From positions 1 through 64,000 of the forward strand of contig CBFHWU010000015.1 of assembly GCA_965659665.1 (NCBI GenBank): a DNA stretch of 64,000 nt, written 5' to 3'. This document shows positions 8,682 through 16,659 of this stretch, one piece after another (within the stretch, counting starts at the first letter, position 1; every line of letters starts with the position of its first letter). Position numbers and translations under genes: made by a program. Below the pieces are notes generated by a model, which saw only the letters and a list, made by a program, of their open reading frames with translations, searched no databases and was not told the origin of the DNA. Source of the DNA: CBFHWU01 sp965659665. Its GTDB lineage: Bacteria; Bacteroidota; Bacteroidia; Flavobacteriales; Flavobacteriaceae.

Positions 8682-9539
8682 TTACAGATTCATTTTTTTC
8701 TTAACACTCATTTTGTCATACGATGCGTCGAATATTGAATTTAACCAGCGATCTGCATTTGATTTAGACTCACTTTTAGATTTAAAATAATATAAATTAT
8801 ACCGAATTAGATTGAAGTTTTCAATGGAAGAAAAATGCCTAAAATTTGTTCTTTCTTCATTGAAATTTAGATGTAATTGTAAAACAATGAGAGGCATAAA
8901 AACCCAAAAACTAAACACTTTTGTTTTTAAGAAATAGAATATAAAAAATACAAAGTTGAAATATATTAATGGATAAAAAACAGGTTTTGTAAAGGCCAGA
9001 ATTACAACAATAAACTGTATATACCTAAAGTATTTTGTACGCCATTTTTGGATTAATAGCCAGAAAAGCAGCGTGAGTAAAAACATCACGAGCCATTTGG
9101 TCATGATTAAGTGTGTATAGATAAATATATGGGGTAAATACAAACCACCACAAATATTGTTGTTTTATTTCTACCCTCATTTTTTTAAGAAGTTTAAAAA
9201 TCAATAAAATAGTTGTTATCTCGGCTAAGGTTTGGATAATTATTGTAACGTAAATAGGAAAACCTAGAAAAAAAGATAAAAATAAAGGGTATATGATGGA
9301 TTTTTTTGTGGCTATTCAGGGATTAATATCATGATTAAAAAAAGATAATTTTTTTATTTTTTCTGCCACATTAAGATATTCATAGTAGTCAACCAATAAA
9401 AAAAGATTTGAAGTTAATCTTAGCATATAAAACACAACAAAAATTAAAACCACAAAAAAAAGCAGTTTTTTTCTCTTGAGTTTAGCTGACTAAACGGACT
9501 TAATATTGTTTTGATAAGATAGTTTCGTAAGGGCTTCAT
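8682..9539 (-). pseudogene. Frameshifted polytopic membrane protein, glycosyltransferase (mannosyltransferase-like)
   Basis: Reading from the ATG at 9539 (MKPLRNYLIKTILSPFSQL) the frame is lost within a T7 run near 9467-9473. It continues in another frame (FVVLIFVVFYMLRL, DYYEYLNVAEKIKKL, KSIIYPLFLSFFLGF). That frame contains a TGA at 9316-9318, and a second shift near 9107-9115 leads to the 153-residue tail (KWLVMFLLTLLFWLLIQKW, VILAFTKPVFYPLIYF). Joined, the pieces give about 285 residues with many membrane helices. A YYxYxxxAxxI-type start and a TKP(V/T) motif suggest a PMT-like (GT39/ArnT-like) transferase; this is tentative. One homopolymer shift could be a sequencing error, but three lesions argue for a real pseudogene. 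Confidence 0.55.
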
Positions 9540-9619
9540 TTGAAAAGTAAAGAAACAGAAGGTTACAATAGTAATTTTTTATATTAATGAATCCTACTTT
9601 AAATTAGTTAATTTTTTTA

Positions 9620-9651
9620 TTTGGTTTATAACATAAACTACTTTATATTTG
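9620..9651 (+). promoter_or_regulatory. Bacteroidota-type promoter (TTTG-N20-TATATTTG)
   Basis: TTTG at 9620-9623 and TATATTTG at 9644-9651 are separated by 20 bases. This matches the -33/-7 consensus TTTG-N19-21-TAnnTTTG used by the primary sigma factor of this phylum. It lies 22 bases before the ATG at 9674. This is the cleanest two-part promoter in the window. Confidence 0.75.
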
Positions 9652-9673
9652 ATTTATTAAACAATAAAAAATC

Positions 9674-10243
9674 ATGAACAATACGGATCAACTTCAACTT
9701 ATCGACGACACCATAAAAAAAACCAAAGAGCGATTACAGCCCTTGGGTTATAATTTTATTTTTTGGGGAATTCTTATCATTAGCATGTCTTTTGTTCATC
9801 TTTTATTTCCTTCATTTGTTCAACAAACACGTTATTCGGCCGTTCTATATTGGGTTATTTTCCCTCTAGGAGGGATAATATATACTCTCTATTACAATAT
9901 TAAAATAAAAGAACAAATCGGATATGAAACACATTTAAGTAGGGTGATAAAAATTATTTGGGGGGTATTTAATCTTTCTTGGATTATCATTGTAGTTGTA
10001 TCTTTTTTTGAAGGATTCCACCCCGTTCCCCAAATTATATTTTTATTAGCAATCACCACGCTAATCTCGGGTCTTATTATTAAGTTCACACCTGTAATTG
10101 TGGGAGGGTTGTCTTTATTTGCATTATATATCGGAATGTATGTTATTGGTGATATTAATTATTTTATTGTCAATATATTGGCCTTAACCTTTGGGCTTTT
10201 ATTACCAGGTTTTGCGCTATATTACAATAAAAGAGATGAATAA
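9674..10243 (+). CDS. Integral membrane protein of unknown function, partner of a winged-helix regulator
   Basis: 189 residues. A charged N-terminal segment (about 1-22, TDQLQLIDDTIKKTKERLQ) is followed by roughly five or six hydrophobic helices: about 27-47, 58-76, 91-112, 118-134, 137-153 and 158-182. It ends in a short cytoplasmic tail. I recognise no catalytic motif. The gene has a near-ideal promoter and overlaps by 8 bases the following gene, which encodes a winged-helix DNA-binding protein, so the two are translationally coupled. Similar membrane-protein/regulator pairs are common in Flavobacteriia. A role as sensor or antagonist of the regulator is inference. Confidence 0.7.
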   Translation: MNNTDQLQLIDDTIKKTKERLQPLGYNFIFWGILIISMSFVHLLFPSFVQQTRYSAVLYWVIFPLGGIIYTLYYNIKIKEQIGYETHLSRVIKIIWGVFNLSWIIIVVVSFFEGFHPVPQIIFLLAITTLISGLIIKFTPVIVGGLSLFALYIGMYVIGDINYFIVNILALTFGLLLPGFALYYNKRDE

Positions 10244-10532
10244 ACCTTTAGCTAAGATACTTTTAAACCCCATCAGACTGACCATAGTCTCCGCATTGTT
10301 ATCTGTTGAAAACTGTGATTTTAATTATCTAAAAAAAATTACTGGAACCACTCAAGGAAATTTGAGTATTCAACTGAAAAAATTAAAAGAGGAAGGGTAT
10401 ATTGACGTCAAAAAAACATTTGAGAATAATTATCCAAAAACAAGGTGTGCGATTACGCCAAAGGGCAAGAAATCTTTTGAGATTTTTTATAATAACCTAA
10501 TATCATACCAACCAGATCAATCTAAAAATTAA
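10236..10532 (+). CDS. Winged-helix transcriptional regulator (ArsR/MarR-like, HTH_27 type)
   Basis: 98 residues from the ATG at 10236, which overlaps the stop of the upstream membrane-protein gene. A reading from 10191 lies inside that gene and is unlikely. Helix-turn-helix region: LLNPIRLTIVSALLSVENCD, then LKKITGTTQGNLSIQLKKL as recognition helix, then a wing (EEGYIDVKKTFENNYPKTR). The C-terminus has the ITPKGKKSFEIF block seen in this regulator type. It has no ligand domain and probably acts as a dimer controlling its own operon, perhaps with the co-encoded membrane protein. Its stop codon interlocks with that of convergent galE. Confidence 0.8.
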   Translation: MNKPLAKILLNPIRLTIVSALLSVENCDFNYLKKITGTTQGNLSIQLKKLKEEGYIDVKKTFENNYPKTRCAITPKGKKSFEIFYNNLISYQPDQSKN

Positions 10533-11575
10533 ATTCCTCTTATCTTTTTTTCCCATGCCCAAGCCGATTCGACAGCTTCGTCCAAGCTTCGTTCGGTTTT
10601 CCATCCAAGTTCCTTAGTTGCTTTGGAAGTATCGGCGTAGGCAGCAATAACGTCACCACTGCGTCTGTTCCCTATTATATAATTCAATGATAATCCTGAG
10701 ACACGCTCAAAGCTTTGTACAACTTCCAATACAGTACTTCCTTTACCAGTGCCTAGGTTGAAAACTTCAAAAGCACTTTTTTGTTCATTGTTCAGTAATT
10801 TTTTTAGTGCTATAACATGTGCTATAGCAAGATCAACTACATGGATATAGTCTCGAACACATGTACCATCCACAGTGGGGTAATCATCACCAAAAACAGT
10901 GAGTTTTTCATAAATACCTGCGGCGGTTTGCGTAATAAAAGGAACTAAATTTTGCGGTTTACCCAATGGAAGTTCACCAATTTCGTTGGACGAATGGGCT
11001 CCAATTGGATTGAAATAACGTAATGCAATAACATTTAATGAATCCATTACCAACGAAGCGTCTTTAAGAATTTCTTCGCCTATTTGTTTGGTGTTTCCAT
11101 AGGGAGATTCGGCTGGTTTTATGGCAGCCAACTCTGAAATTGGTAACTCATCTGCTTGTCCGTATACCGTACACGAGGAGCTAAATATAAAAGGAATTGA
11201 TCGTTGAGATTGTTTAATTTCGAATAAAATATTGGTTAACGAAACTAAATTATTTTCGTAGTACTCAAGCGGTTTTTCAACGCTTTCTCCAACAGCTTTA
11301 TAAGCGGCAAAATGTATTATTCCTGCAATGGTTTTATATTTTTTGAAAAGTGCTGAGACTTTTGTTTTATTTCGTAAGTCGAGTAATTCAAAAAAAGGTT
11401 TTTTGCCAGTTATCCGTTCAATTCCATCAAGTACATCTTCAGATGAATTTGAAAGATCATCAACTACCAAAACTTCATAATTGTGGTTTTGAAGCTCAAC
11501 AACGGTGTGCGATCCTATAAAACCTAATCCCCCTGTAACAACAAACACAGCTTTGTCTGTACTTTTAAATTTCAT
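10529..11575 (-). CDS. galE: UDP-glucose 4-epimerase
   Basis: 348 residues, full length. It interconverts UDP-glucose and UDP-galactose using bound NAD+, feeding the Leloir pathway and surface-sugar synthesis. The N-terminal Rossmann motif TGGLGFIGSHT is present, with the acidic residue VVDDLSNS after strand 2. The catalytic Ser region is FIFSSSCTVYG and the catalytic YxxxK is YGNTK. The substrate region includes LRYFNPIGAH and DGTCVRDYIHVVDLA. It ends 4 bases inside the convergent regulator gene, with interlocked stop codons. Confidence 0.95.
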   Translation of the reverse strand: MKFKSTDKAVFVVTGGLGFIGSHTVVELQNHNYEVLVVDDLSNSSEDVLDGIERITGKKPFFELLDLRNKTKVSALFKKYKTIAGIIHFAAYKAVGESVEKPLEYYENNLVSLTNILFEIKQSQRSIPFIFSSSCTVYGQADELPISELAAIKPAESPYGNTKQIGEEILKDASLVMDSLNVIALRYFNPIGAHSSNEIGELPLGKPQNLVPFITQTAAGIYEKLTVFGDDYPTVDGTCVRDYIHVVDLAIAHVIALKKLLNNEQKSAFEVFNLGTGKGSTVLEVVQSFERVSGLSLNYIIGNRRSGDVIAAYADTSKATKELGWKTERSLDEAVESAWAWEKKIRGI

Positions 11576-11719
11576 ATCACGAATTTGAATTATTTTGTAA
11601 ATATAATTAGTTTATTGAGCAATTGTGATGAACATAGTCCGTTTAATCTATTAAAATATATTAATTTTTAAGATTTAGTAAAGCATGAATAAGATTTTTA
11701 GGTTCTCTTTGTATTAATT

Positions 11720-12208
11720 TTAAATGGATTCAAATACCCCTATTTTGGTATTTTTTTTAACTTTATTCCATAAAAAATATTGTCCTTGCATGGTGATATA
11801 TACATCGGGTTTTAAAGTTTGAACAAAGGCCAATGCACACCCTAAGTTAAAGAAACCATCGGATGAGCTACCAAAGGCATAAGGAATCATAGCCCCAGTC
11901 AATACGATAACTTTATTCATCATGGAGGCTTTGGCTAGTTGTGCAGCAGTATGCGTCATGGTATCAGTTCCATGAGTAATCACAATTTGGTTGGCTTCTG
12001 AAGATTTGCAGGCTTCAATAATTTTGTTTACGTCTTTTGATTTGAAATCCAAACTGTCAGCCATCATTAGTGTGTTGATTTCAATGTTAAGTTTACACCT
12101 ACTTCTTTGAATCATTTCTGGAAGGTGTGACTTGTTGAAATACAATGAACCTTTGATGTCATTATAACTTTTGTCGAATGTACCTCCTGTAACAAAAATT
12201 TGAATCAT
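11720..12208 (-). CDS. Short asparaginase-domain protein (N-terminal domain only)
   Basis: 162 residues, about half the length of a normal type I/II L-asparaginase (about 330). It retains the N-terminal amidohydrolase domain with both catalytic Thr motifs: TGGTFDK at residues 8-14 and HGTDTMTH around residues 79-86. It lacks the C-terminal domain that completes the dimer interface. It reads cleanly from ATG to stop, with no detectable shifted continuation downstream, so it seems to be a genuine short family rather than a fresh truncation. Its activity on asparagine is uncertain. It stands alone, in the same orientation as galE. Confidence 0.8.
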   Translation of the reverse strand: MIQIFVTGGTFDKSYNDIKGSLYFNKSHLPEMIQRSRCKLNIEINTLMMADSLDFKSKDVNKIIEACKSSEANQIVITHGTDTMTHTAAQLAKASMMNKVIVLTGAMIPYAFGSSSDGFFNLGCALAFVQTLKPDVYITMQGQYFLWNKVKKNTKIGVFESI

Positions 12209-12281
12209 TCTATGGGGTTTTTAAACTTCAAAATTACATATTTAATTTCCTTTAATTCATTATGCAAAATCACTTAAAGCT

Positions 12282-12295
12282 ATTATCTAGATAAT
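12282..12295. repeat. 14-bp perfect palindrome upstream of the DUF1800 gene
   Basis: ATTATCTAGATAAT at 12282-12295 is self-complementary. The same 14 bases occur again at 12840-12853 inside the downstream gene, embedded in an 18-bp palindrome (12838-12855). It may be an operator, but this is unproven. Confidence 0.4.
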
Positions 12296-12358
12296 TTTTG
12301 CATAAAATAGGATAATTATAATAATTTTTTTTATTTATCTTGTACAAAATAATTAGCA

Positions 12359-14011
12359 GTGAGTTTATCAAGATTAGAGGGAGTGTTGGGGCTAAGAAGG
12401 GCAAAGCATCTCTTGCGAAGAGCAAGCTTTAAATTTAGTATTCCCGAACAACAGCTTTTTGCCAGTTTGACCGCTGAGGAAGCTGTAGAGTTACTTATTA
12501 CAAATCCTGCCCCAAATATAATTAATGAGCCCTATGATTACCTACCAAGCAATAGTCCTGATGGTCATTGGACCTCTAATGTTGGTAACCCTTATTTGTT
12601 AAGTGGTCAAGTAAGAAAGCGTATTTTTGTTACAGCATGGTGGTGGTATAATGCCGCCCATCAACTTAGCCTGAAGCACAAGCTAAGTTTTTTCCTTCAT
12701 ACTGTTTTCACAGTTTCAAAAGACGATGGAGGAGGAGCAGCAGCTCATTTTTATGATCATCTAAAATTATTAGACTTTTATTCTTTTGGTAATCTAAAGG
12801 AACTTTCAAAAAAAATCACTCTAGATAACGCCATGTTGTATTATCTAGATAATACATTCAATAATTCCTCTAATCCCAATGAAAATTATGCCCGTGAATT
12901 TTTAGAACTATTTACCATACTCAAAGGAGAACAAATAGGAGAGGGAAACTACACTAATTACACCGAATTAGATGTGCAAGAAGCTGCAAAAGTTTTTTCT
13001 GGATTTAAGATTAATAGAGATCGAGACCATATTGATCCTGAAACAGGATTACCCACAAGTATACTTACCCTTTGGGCTCACGACTGGCAAAACGACAAAA
13101 CGTTCAGTAGTGCTTTCGGAAATGCAACCATCCAAAAAAGTGGTTGGAACGAAGATGAGATGATGCGAGAACTAGAAGACTTTATTGAAATGGTCTTTAG
13201 TCAGTTCGAAACAGCCAGAGCTTATGCACGACGGTTGTACCGTTATTTTGTAAAAAGCACTTGGGATGAAACGGTTGAATCCACTATCATTGAGTCATTA
13301 GCCCAAACACTATATGATGCCAATTATGATTTGTTACCAGCCGTTCGGCAGCTTTTAAAAAGTCAACATTTTTTTGATGCTGCAGACTCCGATGCTTCCG
13401 ATCAAATCATAGGGGGAATCGTAAAAAATCCTTTGCAATTGATTAATGAGGTATGTAGCTTATTTAGTATTGAAATTCCTAACCCAGATCACTCCCAAAC
13501 CCCCTCATATTACTACCATAGTTTTTTCCGAAATTTTATTCATAACTCCTTTTTTGCAGGATCAAGCTTTGGGTTTTTTGCCCCTGATACTGTTGCAGGA
13601 TACCCCGCTTACTACCAAGCACCCGACTATGACAAACATTGGTTTTCCTCCAATACCATTATAACTCGATATAAATTAATTCAAGGACTTATTTTAGGGA
13701 AAAATATCGGAAATAATACCCATGACCTCAAAACATCACTTGATATGGTTTCTTTTGTGGAAAACAATTTTAACAATCCACAAAATGCAAATGCGTTGAT
13801 CATAAACTTATCTCAGCATATGTATCCTGAAAATATTGACGCCGATCGAATAAACTATTTTAAAGACTTTTTGGTCGAAGGTTTTGATGATTATTATTGG
13901 GAGAATGCTTGGCAAGATTACTTACAAAATGGAGTAGATACTACTGTAAAGAACCGACTAAACGCTCTGATCACTGCGATGGTGAATGCACCAGAGTTTC
14001 AATTGATGTAA
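12359..14011 (+). CDS. DUF1800 domain protein
   Basis: 550 residues starting at a GTG at 12359; the usual DUF1800 opening (GLRRAKHLLRRASFKFS) follows directly, which supports this start. Other family blocks: HKLSFFLHTVFTVSKD, NENYAREFLELFT and QEAAKVFSGFKI. I see no obvious signal peptide. The family has no known reaction. It is nearly always found next to a DUF1501 gene, as here, 3 bases upstream of it, so the two surely form one transcript. The DUF1501 partner is exported. A role in surface display or modification of an exported polymer is speculation. Confidence 0.9.
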   Translation: MSLSRLEGVLGLRRAKHLLRRASFKFSIPEQQLFASLTAEEAVELLITNPAPNIINEPYDYLPSNSPDGHWTSNVGNPYLLSGQVRKRIFVTAWWWYNAAHQLSLKHKLSFFLHTVFTVSKDDGGGAAAHFYDHLKLLDFYSFGNLKELSKKITLDNAMLYYLDNTFNNSSNPNENYAREFLELFTILKGEQIGEGNYTNYTELDVQEAAKVFSGFKINRDRDHIDPETGLPTSILTLWAHDWQNDKTFSSAFGNATIQKSGWNEDEMMRELEDFIEMVFSQFETARAYARRLYRYFVKSTWDETVESTIIESLAQTLYDANYDLLPAVRQLLKSQHFFDAADSDASDQIIGGIVKNPLQLINEVCSLFSIEIPNPDHSQTPSYYYHSFFRNFIHNSFFAGSSFGFFAPDTVAGYPAYYQAPDYDKHWFSSNTIITRYKLIQGLILGKNIGNNTHDLKTSLDMVSFVENNFNNPQNANALIINLSQHMYPENIDADRINYFKDFLVEGFDDYYWENAWQDYLQNGVDTTVKNRLNALITAMVNAPEFQLM

Positions 14012-14014
14012 GCT

Positions 14015-15646
14015 ATGAAAAGAAGAAACTTTATTAAACTTTCAGCTACTGCTTCGGCTATTGGTCTTTTACCGACAGAGTTTTATGCACTTGAAAAAGC
14101 AATCCCTTTTATTAATAGTTGCCAATTAGGAAATCGAAAGCTTGTTCTTATTAATTTGGCGGGAGGAAATGATGGCTTAAATACATTGATTCCAATTAAT
14201 CAATATGATAATTATGCGACACTTCGTCCATCCATTGGAATCTCATCATCAGGAACAAATGCTTATGTTCCTTTAGATTCTTCTTTAGCTGATCAACAGT
14301 TAATTGGTCTTCACCCTGCACTAACGGGTTTTAAGTCCATGTATGATCAAGGAATTCTAAGAATTGTTCAATCTGTTGGTTATCCTTCCCAAAACCGTAG
14401 TCATTTTGCTTCAACAGATTTGTATATGTCGGGAAATGATGGAAATAGTTTAGATAACGGATCAGATTCTGGATGGATAGGTCGTTTTATGGAGCGTTAT
14501 TATGATCGCCAACTTAGCAGTAACCAACCCCTTGCTATTGAAGTGGGTTCACAACAAACTTCTTTAGGTTTTCATGGAGTACACGAACACGGGATGTCCA
14601 TTAACCTCACGGGCCAGGACCCCGGTGGATTTTATTCTATTTTGAGTGGATTAGGAGGCCTGCCCCCTGATAATATTCCAAACTCTGATTATGGAAATGC
14701 CCTAAATTATATCATTCGAACTGATGCACTGTCAAATACCTATTCAAACAGTATATCCTCAGCATTTAACAATGGCTATAATAGTGCTTCATACCCTGAT
14801 ACTGATTTGGCAGATCAACTAAAAACGGTGGCAAAACTTATTAGTGGAGGATTAGAATCTAAGATTTACATGGTTCGTATTTCGGGTTTTGATACCCATA
14901 ATAATCAAATAGAAGCCAACTCTAATGGACTAGGAAAACATTATGATCTTTTAAATGAGTTATCTACAGCTGTTCAAGCTTTTTATCAAGATATTAATGG
15001 ACAATCTTTTGCAGATGATATCGTTGCGGTTACCTTTTCGGAATTTGGTAGAAAAGCTGCTGAAAACGGAAACTATGGAACTGACCATGGAGAGGTGGCT
15101 CCTATGTTTGTTCTTGGAAACCCTGTACAAGGTGGAGTGTCAGGAATCAACCCTGATTTAAGTAAAGCCAATAGTGATAACAAATTTCAACTTCAAGAAG
15201 TACAATACGATTATCGTCAAGCCTTTGGGACTTTACTTCAAGATTTTTTAGGTGCTTCAACCGCTTTAATTGACGAGACGTTTTTTGATCATACCCACTT
15301 GGATAGTTTTTCGACGAAAAAAATTACAGAAATCTTACGACCCGATTTTAGTGTCCCATCCGAATGTTATTCCCCTTCATTAACTCATAAAAACGTAGCT
15401 CAAGAAAATTTTGAAAGTTATCCAAACCCTGTTCAAGATCTTTTGAACATAGCATTACCCAGTGAGGTGACCTCCTTGAATTATGCTGTGATTAATATAA
15501 AAGGGCAGCGTATTAAAAACAAAACAGTCGTTGTCCAAAACAATAAAGTGTTGATTGACTTTAGGGCAGTTCCTAGAGGAGTTTATGTATTACTAATTTC
15601 GGGGGATCATGGCTTTAGAAAAACATTAAAAATCTCAAAAAAATAA
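14015..15646 (+). CDS. DUF1501 protein with Tat signal and T9SS C-terminal sorting domain
   Basis: 543 residues. The N-terminus MKRRNFIKLSATASAIGLL is a twin-arginine signal (RRNFIK), which implies export of a folded protein, perhaps with a cofactor. The DUF1501 body includes LINLAGGNDGLNTLIP, SVGYPSQNRSHFAS, GFDTHNNQ and VAVTFSEFGRKAAENG with GTDHGEVAP near the end; this is an alkaline-phosphatase/sulfatase-like fold by family knowledge. Residues about 465-543 form a type A T9SS tail (ESYPNPVQDLLNI, then GVYVLLISG and a basic end KTLKISKK). It is co-transcribed with the DUF1800 gene and convergent with the M48 peptidase after a 3-base gap. Confidence 0.9.
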   Translation: MKRRNFIKLSATASAIGLLPTEFYALEKAIPFINSCQLGNRKLVLINLAGGNDGLNTLIPINQYDNYATLRPSIGISSSGTNAYVPLDSSLADQQLIGLHPALTGFKSMYDQGILRIVQSVGYPSQNRSHFASTDLYMSGNDGNSLDNGSDSGWIGRFMERYYDRQLSSNQPLAIEVGSQQTSLGFHGVHEHGMSINLTGQDPGGFYSILSGLGGLPPDNIPNSDYGNALNYIIRTDALSNTYSNSISSAFNNGYNSASYPDTDLADQLKTVAKLISGGLESKIYMVRISGFDTHNNQIEANSNGLGKHYDLLNELSTAVQAFYQDINGQSFADDIVAVTFSEFGRKAAENGNYGTDHGEVAPMFVLGNPVQGGVSGINPDLSKANSDNKFQLQEVQYDYRQAFGTLLQDFLGASTALIDETFFDHTHLDSFSTKKITEILRPDFSVPSECYSPSLTHKNVAQENFESYPNPVQDLLNIALPSEVTSLNYAVINIKGQRIKNKTVVVQNNKVLIDFRAVPRGVYVLLISGDHGFRKTLKISKK

Positions 15647-15649
15647 AAA

Positions 15650-16462
15650 TTATTTTCTGCTTTCTCGAACCATAAGAGCTAGGTCCTGGGCTTCTTTAAT
15701 CCAATTTTTTAAATTGGTGATGCGAGTTTCTTCTGCGGGATGTGTACTTAAAAACTCAGGAGTACTCCCTTTTGATTGCGCTTTCATCCGCTGCCATAGT
15801 TTTGGGGCTTCATTTGGGTTGTATCCTGCTATCGTCATCAATTGTAGCCCTATTTTATCGGCTTCTGTTTCATGTTTTCGACTGTAGGGTAAAATTCCAC
15901 CTACCGCACTAGCCAAATTGTAGGCTTTGATGATTTGGTCTTTTTTTTCTTCTGATTCATTTTGACTCAGTTGTTGAGTGGCCAATCCACCAAATTGTTG
16001 TAACATTCCTGCCGACATTCGCTGCGCACCATGATCGGCTAAGGCATGTGCAACTTCATGACCCATAATGGTAGCAATCCCATCATCATTAGAAGCAACA
16101 CCCAAAATCCCAGTATAAAAAACAATTTTACCTCCTGGCATACACCAAGCATTTACCGTTTTGTCCTCTACCAAATGATATTCCCACTGATAGTCTTTCA
16201 AATATTCAGATAAGCCCTTGTATTCGAAATATTCTTGAGCTGCCTTTGCAATTTCTTTTCCTATTTGTTCAATTTTTTCACTTTCAGGAGTATTGCTAAT
16301 CACCGTATTTGATTCTAAAAAACTATTGTACTCCTTGAACGACATACCAAAAATATAATCGTTGTTTTTGAAAAAATTCAAGGTCTTTTTGCCTGTGAAT
16401 TGATTTACTTTACAGCCTCCTAAAAAAAGAACTGTAAATAGTAGTAAGATAAGTCTCATCAT
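15650..16462 (-). CDS. M48 family zinc metallopeptidase, lipoprotein
   Basis: 270 residues. N-terminal lipoprotein signal with lipobox FLGGC (Cys17). The zinc motif HEVAHALADHGAQRM (HExxH) is followed by a downstream EADKIG motif that provides the third zinc ligand (HETEADKIG). Length and block order match periplasmic BepA/LoiP-like M48 proteases, which degrade or help assemble outer-membrane proteins. The substrate in this organism is unknown. It is a single gene, with 197 bases of non-coding sequence upstream in which I see no strong feature. Confidence 0.9.
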   Translation of the reverse strand: MMRLILLLFTVLFLGGCKVNQFTGKKTLNFFKNNDYIFGMSFKEYNSFLESNTVISNTPESEKIEQIGKEIAKAAQEYFEYKGLSEYLKDYQWEYHLVEDKTVNAWCMPGGKIVFYTGILGVASNDDGIATIMGHEVAHALADHGAQRMSAGMLQQFGGLATQQLSQNESEEKKDQIIKAYNLASAVGGILPYSRKHETEADKIGLQLMTIAGYNPNEAPKLWQRMKAQSKGSTPEFLSTHPAEETRITNLKNWIKEAQDLALMVRESRK

Positions 16463-16659
16463 TTATTTGATTTATTAGGGTTAAAATTCACGCTTTACAA
16501 AACACCTTGCCAAGTTTTAAACCTCTTGATAGGTACAACCACTTAAATGATAAATACGATATTATCTAGGGGCTCAAAGCGTATGGTAAAATATTTTTGG
16601 AACGTTTTAGGATTAAGGATTTAATTTGTGTTTAAAAATAATTATTATTCTGTAAATTT

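Noticed and set aside
12359..15646. Defence-system reading of the DUF1800-DUF1501 pair
   Set aside because: No nuclease, ATPase, methylase or reverse-transcriptase motif; signals point to export instead.
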